DNA of 64,000 nt from Portunus trituberculatus (Eukaryota > Arthropoda > Malacostraca > Decapoda > Portunidae): assembly GCF_017591435.1 (NCBI RefSeq), contig NC_059281.1, forward strand, positions 12,329,902 to 12,393,901. Direction: 5' to 3'. The notes beneath the pieces were generated by a model that saw only the letters and a list, made by a program, of their open reading frames with translations, was not told the DNA's origin and did not search any database. This document shows, one piece after another, positions 24,637 through 64,000 of the stretch. The stretch's first letter is position 1, and every line of letters begins with the position of its first letter. The translations under genes were made by a program, and so were the position numbers.

Positions 24637-26034
24637 TATTCATTAGTATTATTATCATTATTATATTTTCCATCCTGCCTTACTTTAAGAACCCATATGT
24701 TTATTTGTGCAATTTCATGAAATATTTTAATTTATTCATCTCAATAATACGTTATGAACAAGCCTTCTGGTATTATTTTGTTATCAATTAATGATTAACT
24801 CTTCAATGGGCAAATTCAATCACAGATAAAAGTTGGGAAAGGTAAAATCAGCTGCAGGGTTACATAGGTTCTGTCAGTGGTGCTTTGGTTTCGAACAAAG
24901 AGTAGCAAGAGGCCGTCCTTCCAGCGCCAGCAGCTAAGCTAATGCTTCAAAGGAGCAGCAGCAGCAGCAGCAGCAGGATCTGCCGCAAAGGATGAATGTT
25001 CCAATTTTTGTCCTTGTTTAATCATGGAAAACTCCCTTCTCCCATACATAATGTTTTTTTCTTGCTTCTTTCTTCTCGAATTATACTGATATTGATACTG
25101 GTAAACAGAACGTAACCCTGAGTGTGAGGCAAATTCTGAATCCTGAGACAGGGTGACTTTGTACAGCGTGACTGTCCCTCCAAACGATCGAAGAGGCCTG
25201 CTTACTGTTCCTGTTCTGCTTGTGGCACATAGCTCACCCGTGGGGATGTAAAAATGTGATAGACGCCAAAACCATGCGTTTGGGTGTTTGCTGGTAATAT
25301 TTTATCACGTAATGGTAATGAAAATTACATCACTTGGCTTCTGAATTCCATAATTTAGACATTTTTAATGTTAGGTTGTCACATTATTATTTTCCAATAT
25401 CAAACATTTTACTCTCAAAATAAATAAATTTGGCAGTATAAAATGCCAGTTGTAATATCCTCCCATCTCCTTTATTGTACTTTTTTTTTTTTTCAACAAT
25501 AAACTTATCAAATCAAAGGTGTAGTTGTAGTAGTACGTGCCACATGGCATTGCAGTGCCAAAAGATCTCCTGTCTCCAATGTGTTCGGGGCTGTCTGGGC
25601 CTGGCTATCCCCAACTATCCAGGCATTATGAGTGCATATAACACAACAGCCGTCAGCCAAGAACTACCGCGTGGAGGCTTGGCAGCCTCTTGCACCTTCC
25701 CTTATTTCCTTGTGATCTCATGTTCTTATAATCTATTATTTATCACATATTCAAGACTTTCGAGTACCTTCGCCTTTCCAGACGACATATTATTACCATG
25801 AACTTTTGCTTTTATAAATGGAAGTGGGTTATTTGGCACAACAGCGTAATATAATTGGTCTACTCTACTACATTTTACTTCACAAGTTAACACAGCGCAC
25901 TTCTCTGCGGCTTATCCCCTTTGTTTCCCTCGTTTATTATAAATTGGAAACAAAATACTACCCACATTACGTTTACGTTAGAATATTGCACGTGACTAGA
26001 GAATACTTGAAAGGTCGGCTGTAAGAACCTTATA

Positions 26035-26036
<2 letters not shown>

Positions 26037-26098
<62 letters not shown>
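26037..26098. repeat. (GA)n microsatellite, unit B
   Basis: The counterpart of 13397-13465, with a different length. Confidence 0.95.
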
Positions 26099-26101
<3 letters not shown>

Positions 26102-26104
26102 CTG

Positions 26105-27283
26105 TGTGAATGGAAAGGCAGATTCAATGTTACCCTTGGGAAGAAGCTCAGGGATGAATAATATCTTAATCCTGGCAAGGAGAGCATCACCAATGATATC
26201 CTCAATGCCCTCCTGGAGGTAAAGGTAGACAATCCTGTCATAGATTTATTTAACATGTCTCTCACCGCAGGCAAGCTTCCCCACTCCTGGAAAAATCATT
26301 ATCATCCCAATCCCCAAAGGTGATAGCACCTTTTGCCCCATCTTTCTCTCACCAGCTGTCTGTGGAAGATGATGGAACGGGTAATATTGAACAGGCTTAT
26401 ATATAAGGTGAGCCATGTACTCTCTGGCAATATACATGATTTCCTAAAAGGTCATTCTACAAGTCATTGTTGAGTGCCTTATAGATAAGGATGCTACCTG
26501 CAGAGCTTTTGTTGATCTCAAGGGTGCCTTCGACAGGACCAACAAAAATGTTATTATGGAGCAACTCATTCTCAAAGGTGTCAAAGGTAGATTATTAGGA
26601 TGGATCAGGGACTATTTGTACAATAGAATAGCACAGGTTTGGTTTGAAGGTGCAGTTTCCTCTGAGGAAGTCTTTGAGTTTGGAACACCAAGGGGTGGAG
26701 TCCCTAGTCCAATGCTTTTCAATGTTTTAATGGACAAAATTGTGTGTCGTTCCTTTCCACAGGGCACCCAGGTCCTCATCTATGCTGATGACATACTCCT
26801 CCAATGCCCCACACCCAGGATTCTCCAGTTAGCTTTGTCACAACTAGCAGCGTTGTGTGTCCAAATGGGACTAGTGATTAATGAATGTAAAACAAAATTT
26901 CAAGCTAAAGGGAAGGTCTCTCGATTGCCCACTGTAAATAATGTTCCCATTCCTAAAGTTCATGTCCACTATGCTCGAGACCTCTGTCTGCCATGGCTAG
27001 CACCACTGGTTGCTAGAAAACAGGGGCCTAGGGGCTGGCATTCCAGTCCTAAGGATGTTCTACATATCTGTTGTATGGTCCCTCATTGACTATGCAGCCC
27101 CTGTTTTAATACAGTTTAGTGCCACCCAGCCCTGTCCCCTGGAGCTTGTTCAGAATGAAGCCATAAGGATAATTTTGGGATGCCCCAGGACTGCGGATTT
27201 TTTTTTTTTTTTTTTCTTTTACGTAGGGAAGAAGGCCAGCCAAGGGCAAAAAAAAGAAAGTTAGAAAAAAGCCCACTTGAGCA
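26105..27283 (+). mobile_element. Non-LTR retrotransposon remnant, unit B (truncated)
   Basis: Reverse transcriptase reading from 26556 with the YADD box at about 26779, then a frameshift near 27005 and continuation in another frame. The RNase H part present in unit A is missing. Sequence stops in a LINE 3'-end fragment at 27283, next to the TTAA-flanked element. Between about 26590 and 26875 it differs from unit A at about two dozen positions, while flanking sequence is nearly identical. Confidence 0.85.
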
Positions 27284-28041
27284 TTAACCCTAGCCGGCGG
27301 CAGTGGACGTTGGCTGTCTCCTAAAATGTGAATCGTCTATATATAGCTTCTGCCGCCTACTGGTGTGCAGCATAAATTTAGTTACACCGCATTTTGTTAC
27401 GTTTTGACAGCATCTTTATATAGACTCTACCGCAATTTCGCGCCGTGTTTACAAGTTTCTCAAATCAAACTTTAGGCTTTAAAGTGAAATTTCTTTATAT
27501 GTTTACTAGAATAATGGAGTCACTCACACCCACATTAAAAATGTGTCCAGGACTTGTGACCTGGATGTGGTTTCCTCCACCCTCCCAATTTTTTTGTTTT
27601 TGTTTTTTGCTTTTTCAGTTATGTGATGGTTTCCTCTCTTACTAACTCATCATCTAAATCATGCGCTAGAATCAGCTGTAAATCCTCATCAGTGATTCTC
27701 CTCCTTGTAGGAAGCATGGTTGTGCCTAAAATTCCCAAATATGTCCAAGAAATAATACTATATTGGTGGAATGACAGGCAGACAGGAGCACTCCACCCTG
27801 CCTGAAAGCTGGGAACAGAGTGTGGTATGAGTGTGAGAAGTCACGTACACCAAGGCCACTCTTGACTTGCCAGTTATCATTTTTGTGGCTCGGGGGCACT
27901 CACACGTGGCCGTCTATATATAGTCGATGCTTAGAAATACAAGGGATAAATTTTGGAGACGAGTCTATATATAGTCACCCCGCAAATTTTTGATACAATC
28001 AGGACCGTCTATATATAGTTCCACCGCCGGCTAAGGGTTAA
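27284..28041. mobile_element. TTAA-flanked piggyBac-like MITE (750 bp)
   Basis: TTAA at 27284-27287 and 28038-28041 flank a 750-bp segment with terminal inverted repeats. The left end reads CCCTAGCCGGCGG and the right end, reversed, reads CCCTTAGCCGGCGG. TTAA target duplication and CCCT/CCCY ends are hallmarks of the piggyBac superfamily. No transposase frame is visible, so it is non-autonomous. It contains repeated GTCTATATATAG motifs (for example 27335, 27912, 28007). Unit A lacks it, so it arrived after the units diverged. Confidence 0.8.
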
Positions 28042-28360
28042 GTGCAAAGAACCTTCAACCCTCCCTCATATCTTGTATTCCCTCTGCTTGTTTGCTACTC
28101 TCAACACTAGCCGGGTAATCCACATCTTGTAAGAGTAGAATCCAAGAAAATTATTGGTTACAGACTGTAATTGACTTACAAAAGGCAACAGGTCCTGGTA
28201 GATAGTGTGTCTCATGAAGCAGTGGTGGTGGGCTGATGGTTAGTGCCTTGATAGACACTGCCTCTCTACTTCTGGAAAACATTTAAATTTTTTCAAGTTC
28301 AAACTGAAATTTCATTTTAAATTCTTGCAATAGAAGTATTTCTTTTAATATTACAAACTG

Positions 28361-28362
<2 letters not shown>

Positions 28363-28459
<97 letters not shown>

Positions 28460-28479
28460 TTCCTTTCCAAGATATATAC

Positions 28480-28546
<67 letters not shown>
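28363..28546. repeat. (TA)n arrays ending unit B
   Basis: Two TA arrays (about 28363-28456 and 28478-28546) separated by a short non-repeat segment. Confidence 0.95.
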
Positions 28547-28548
<2 letters not shown>

Positions 28549-28559
28549 TATATAATATC

Positions 28560-30348
<1,789 letters not shown>

Positions 30349-30359
30349 CTTTCTATATA

Positions 30360-30549
30360 TGGCCGATGTGGTACAGTAGGATCATATGCGCTTTGGGGGC
30401 AGCAGGGTCCTCAAGCACATGGGTTCAAATCCTGGCCACAGTCCGAGGTTAAGAAGGGCATCCTCTCTGGGTAATGGTCCTCTGTCAGGAGGCACCATCC
30501 TAGCCCTTATTAGTATAGGGAAACTAGATGTAAAATCTAGGAAAAAAAT
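30360..30549 (+). mobile_element. tRNA-derived SINE, family 2 (intergenic)
   Basis: The head has TGTGGTACAGTAGGA and the B-box variant GGTTCAAATCC (about 30421). The body is shorter and more diverged than the two intronic copies. It runs into a TA array at about 30558-30633. Confidence 0.65.
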
Positions 30550-30554
30550 ATACT

Positions 30555-30557
<3 letters not shown>

Positions 30558-30633
<76 letters not shown>
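30558..30633. repeat. (TA)n microsatellite
   Basis: A pure TA array. About 800 bp of AT-rich sequence to 31440 follows, with no gene seen. Confidence 0.95.
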
Positions 30634-30639
<6 letters not shown>

Positions 30640-31449
30640 CATATAAAAATACTGTGACAATGAGTTGTTGTTGCACATATCAAGAAGTACACAATGTGGA
30701 TGGAATATAAAAATACCATTGGAGAATGCATAAACCTGCTTCTCTAAGCTCATTTAGAAGTTTAATGTGATGTGACAGACTCTTTTCATATTCCTTATAG
30801 CAGACAGCTCCAACACTAACAGATGTTCATACAAAGAGATTACTTCATAAAATCATTCAAGGTTAGTAAATTTCTATTTTCTTCTGATTAGTAGGTTTTT
30901 TGCAAACCTCACCACACACTACTTGTTTACAGGCCTCAGCTCTACTTTCCTTCCTTTTACTATCATCACTGTCCCAACAAATTAACATAATTCTTATAGT
31001 TAAACATTAAAATGCCATTTCCAATAGACACATTGATTCAGTAATGATATATGAGATGCTTCATATAAAATTTTTATAACCACTTCTAGATAAAGCAAAA
31101 CTAATTGCTGTTACTTTCAAGTTTTCAACACCTCTTTAACACATGGTATTTGTGGACAAACGTTTCCAAGTCACTGTCACAGTAATCTGGTCTGTTGTAG
31201 ATGTTTTCTCAATATGAGTTATGTGGTCAGTATGCTTTTGGATTAAGTGGGAACACAATGATGAAAATGCATTATTGTTCATGTGAAAGATCTGTATAAA
31301 ACAGGGAAATGTGCAGAGAAAGCCTCTATGCAGCTGCTGAAGTTTTTAAAAACAAGCCCTACAGGCTTTACTACAAAATGAGCAGGTTGATAACAAGAAA
31401 CTCTACCATGTCACATGAGGAATTACTTTTATACAGTATAAGTCAGGAA

Positions 31450-31922
<473 letters not shown>

Positions 31923-32307
31923 GCAATTACCATATATACAATTGTGAAGAGGTTCACTGATGTTGAGTATGGGTTATCTCCAATCTTTTTCTTCTTTTAA
32001 CTTAACATGCAGATCTTGATGTTTGAGGGATGATGACAAGCTGGCATGACAAAAACTAAGATACAGTACAAAGTTACCAAAACTAAAAATTGTAACCCAA
32101 TAAAAAACCTGTGATAAGGATCTAGACATTTTTAGCTGTTCAACAGTTGACACATGTGATAGCGAAGCTGACATGTTGCATATAACCCTGCAACAAACTT
32201 TCACCCTTACCAACTTTTGTTGGTGATTAGACTTGCCCTGTAAAGGGTTACTGTAAGGCTATCATATGTTTATATAGTACTTTCAATATAATACTCCAAT
32301 TGATATG

Positions 32308-32310
<3 letters not shown>

Positions 32311-32352
<42 letters not shown>

Positions 32353-33179
32353 TTACCTAGTTGTAGTTTTACAGGGCATGGGCTTTACGGTCATGTGGCC
32401 ATCTCCATATCTACACTTGTCCAATTTTTCTTTAAAACTATGCACACTTGTTGCTGACACCACTTCTTCACTCAAACTGTTCCAAGTCTCAACACATCTT
32501 TGCGGGAAACTATATTTTTTAACATCTCTCAGACATCTTCCCCTTCCTCAGTTTTTTTACTATGCAATCTTGTGCTTCTAATGTTATATTCTTCTCTCAG
32601 GATCAGTTTCTCATTCTCCTCTTGATCCATTCTGTTGATCAATTCATAAACTTGTATCAGATCCCCTCTCTCCCTTCTCTGTTCCAGGGTTGGTAGATCC
32701 ATAGCCTTTAGTCTCTCCTCATATGTCATCCCTTCAAATTCTGGAACCATTCTTGTAGCCATTTTTTGTAGTCTCTCCAACTTCCTTATGTGTTTCTTTT
32801 TATGGGAGGTCCACACAACTCCTGCATATTCCAATCTGGGTCTTATTATAGTATTTATCAATTTCTTCATCATTTCTTTGTCCATGTAGTGAAATGCTAA
32901 TCCAATATTCCTTAGCAAATTATGTCTCTCTGAAAATTCTATCTATATGGCTTACCAGTTGTTTTCTTACATCGTCACTCCCAAGTCCTTTTCCTTTTTT
33001 ACTTTCTCCAGTTCTACTCCATCTCCCATCTTATAGATTCCCACTGGTCGTCTTTCACTCTTTCCCATTTCCATGACATGGCTTTTGTCCACACTGAATT
33101 CCATCTCCCACTTTTTACTCCATTTCCAGATCTTATTTAGGTCTTCCTGCAGTATTTCACAATCCTCTTTTTGCTTTAT

Positions 33180-33182
<3 letters not shown>
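32311..33182 (-). mobile_element. CR1-like LINE 3' fragment 1
   Basis: The minus strand encodes the C-terminal part of a CR1-type reverse transcriptase protein, 32918-32529. It includes IRPRLEYAGVVW, KLERLQKMATRMVPE and LEQRRERGDLIQVYELI. The element ends at the sequence complementary to TATTTACCTAGTTGTAG next to a (GT)n array. It is 5'-truncated at about 33182, where the next fragment begins. Confidence 0.85.
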
Positions 33183-33215
<33 letters not shown>

Positions 33216-34582
33216 TTACCTAGTTGTAGTTTTACAGGGCTTGGGCATTATGCTCGTGTGGCCCCGTCTTCATATCTAAATTTGTCCAACTTTTCTTTAA
33301 AGCTATGCACACTCCTTGCTGACACGACATCTTCACTCAGGCTATTCCATGCATCTATACTTCTTTGTGGAAAGATGAATTTTTTCATGTCCTTTAAGCA
33401 TCTTCCCATCCTCAACTTTTTATTATGACATTTTATGCTTCTACTGATGACTTCACCTCTTAGTAACACCTCATCATCTACTATGTCCATTCCATTCATT
33501 AGTTTGTAGACTTGTATTAGGTCCCCCCACTCTCTTCTCTGTTCCAGTGGTAGATCCAAAGCCCTCAGTCTCTCCTCGTACGTCACCCATCTCAGCTCTG
33601 GTACTATCTTCTTTGCCATCCTTTGCAGTCTCTCCAATTTCTGTATATGTTTCTTTTTGTGTGGGGACGACACCACCTCTGTTTACTCTAATCTGGGTCT
33701 GATCACAGTGGATGTCAGTTTCTTCATCGTATCTTTATCCATGTAGTGGAAAGCCAATCCAATATTTCTTACCAAATTGTATGTCTCGCCAAATATTTTG
33801 TCCACATGGCTATCCTGTTGACTATTCTCTTGTATAATCACTCCTAGGTCTCTTTCCTTGTTAACTTTCTTCAGTTCTACACTATCTCTCATCTTGTAGA
33901 TCCACTCCTCCACTCATCCACTTGTCTTTCACTCCTTTCCAATTTCACATGACTTTTATCCACATTGAATTCCATCTCCCACTTCCTACTCCACCTCCAG
34001 ATCTTGTTAAGGTCTACCTGTAATATTTCACAGTCCTCCTCATTTTTTTACTTGTCCAAGCAGCTTGGCATCATCTGCAAATAGGTTCATGTAACTGTTT
34101 ACTCCCTCTGGGATGTCATCTATGTATATGAGTAAAAGTCTAGGTGCCCAACACCAAGCCTTGTGGCACTCTGCTCTCTACTGTTCTTCACTCCGATTTA
34201 ATATCCTTTACAACCATTCTCATCTCCTTTCCCTCAGGTAACTCTCCATCCACTCTAATGCCTTCCCCGTCATTCCTCCCTTATTCTTTAACTTCCATAG
34301 CAGTCTTGTATGCGATACCTTGTTCCACAGCTTTTTTTAAATCCAGGTATATAAAATCGACCCATCCATTTCTCTCCTGAATTATGTCTACTTGCTGAGT
34401 AAAAACTCAGCAAGTTTGTTACACAGAAGCGGCCCTTTCTAAAACCAAATTGTCCATCCGAGATTAACTTGTTATCTTCTAAAAACTCAATCCATTGTTT
34501 CTTTATGACTCTCACACATCTTGCACACCACACTGGTTAGTGACACTGGTCTATAGTTTAAGGGTTCTTCCTTCCCACTACT

Positions 34583-34584
<2 letters not shown>
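33183..34584 (-). mobile_element. CR1-like LINE fragment 2
   Basis: The same family and orientation as fragment 1. The C-terminal frame is 33676-33248, an upstream piece is 33913-33683, and a reverse transcriptase piece with QFGFRKGR lies near 34450. Frameshifts separate the pieces. The 3' end again abuts (GT)n (33183-33213). Confidence 0.85.
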
Positions 34585-34626
<42 letters not shown>

Positions 34627-34645
34627 ATTTACCTAGTTGTATGTA
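34585..34645 (-). mobile_element. CR1-like LINE 3' tip (fragment 3) with (GT)n
   Basis: A (GT)n array at about 34585-34625 followed by GCATTTACCTAGTTGTA, the terminal sequence of the same LINE. Only the extreme 3' tip is present. Confidence 0.7.
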
Positions 34646-55307
<20,662 letters not shown>

Positions 55308-55470
55308 ATCTCCGCGCCAGACGCCGCGTCACACCTGTAATTGTAATTTGACACATCGATTGCGGCCAGACATGATCTCGCAGCGCGGCCACCTCGGCTC
55401 GATCCATACACTCCCAGTAGTAGGCGTGGGGCCGTGGGATTCAATGCCTTTGTATCGGCTCCCACTTTGT
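55308..55470 (-). promoter_or_regulatory. GC-richer 5' flank of INPP5F (5' UTR/promoter)
   Basis: The sequence just upstream of the INPP5F ATG is clearly richer in G+C and CpG than its surroundings and has no TATA box. It is a likely TATA-less housekeeping promoter or 5' UTR. This rests on composition and position only. Confidence 0.35.
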
Positions 55471-55479
55471 TTTTATTTC

Positions 55480-57040
<1,561 letters not shown>

Positions 57041-57046
57041 CTTTTT

Positions 57047-57052
57047 TTTATT
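57047..57052 (-). terminator. Polyadenylation signal AATAAA for MED14
   Basis: TTTATT on the plus strand gives AATAAA on the minus strand, about 245 bp after the MED14 stop at 57298. Confidence 0.5.
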
Positions 57053-57297
57053 TATAGTCTTAAGAATACTTTCCATAATATATTAACCTGAAAGAGGCTC
57101 AAATAAGAAAGAAAAAACATAAATCAATACTGTACAGTATAATGGTTTGATAACTAACAAAATTTGTCGTGTTTTTTTCCCCTAACCCCCTTAGCAGAGG
57201 TGTCAAAAGTAGTTGATTACTAAACCAACTGTCTTGTCAGGCAGTTGTCCCTTTGTAAGGAAGAAAATAGGCACCTGCTGTAAGCCATCAGGCAGAT

Positions 57298-64000
<6,703 letters not shown>

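Larger units (their letters stand above)
16781..28456 (+). repeat. Tandem duplication unit B
   Basis: The second copy of the segment described for unit A, in the same orientation. The gene start is offset by 12,665 bp (ATG at 17968 against 5303). Unit B lacks most of the SINE tail and adjacent LINE sequence near its left end. It carries a cluster of substitutions in the reverse transcriptase, and it ends its LINE at a TTAA-flanked 750-bp element. Homology resumes at about 28042 and runs to the (TA)n array. Confidence 0.9.

Overview
This window is eukaryotic nuclear DNA, most likely from a decapod crustacean; the species cannot be fixed from sequence alone. The reasons are long intron-rich genes with GT-AG introns, a very high load of dinucleotide microsatellites, tRNA-derived SINEs, degraded non-LTR retrotransposons, and proteins of arthropod/metazoan type. 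There is no bacterial or viral gene organisation.

Region 1 (1-3.7 kb) holds microsatellites and a decayed jockey-like LINE on the minus strand. A MADF-encoding inverted-repeat element and a SINE are inserted in it. Region 2 (about 3.7-28.5 kb) is a tandem duplication of one segment of about 12-13 kb (copy A 3.7-16.8 kb, copy B 16.8-28.5 kb). Each copy carries an eight-exon plus-strand gene for a secreted, very cysteine-rich, multi-module protein that I cannot assign to a named family. It consists of a signal peptide, a six-Cys segment, a Lys-rich exon, several eight-Cys modules ending in CxCC, and a Ser/Thr/Gly/Pro tail encoded by a 30-bp minisatellite. An RNase H-bearing LINE follows each gene copy. 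The two gene copies carry frameshifts at different sites, mostly in homopolymers, so either both are decaying or the assembly has residual indel errors.

Region 3 (28.5-37.5 kb) has no recognisable gene. It contains (TA)n and (GT)n arrays, SINEs and stacked 5'-truncated CR1-like LINE fragments. Region 4 (37.6-55.3 kb, minus strand) is a complete 20-exon orthologue of INPP5F (Sac2, an endosomal phosphoinositide phosphatase). It has a possible alternative exon and several inverted-repeat transposable elements in its introns. Region 5 (57.3-64 kb, minus strand) is the C-terminal three-quarters of MED14, the scaffold subunit of the Mediator complex, running off the right edge.

INPP5F and MED14 are conserved housekeeping genes that happen to be neighbours in the same orientation. 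The duplicated cysteine-rich locus is the accessory, fast-changing part of the window and the best candidate for something undescribed.
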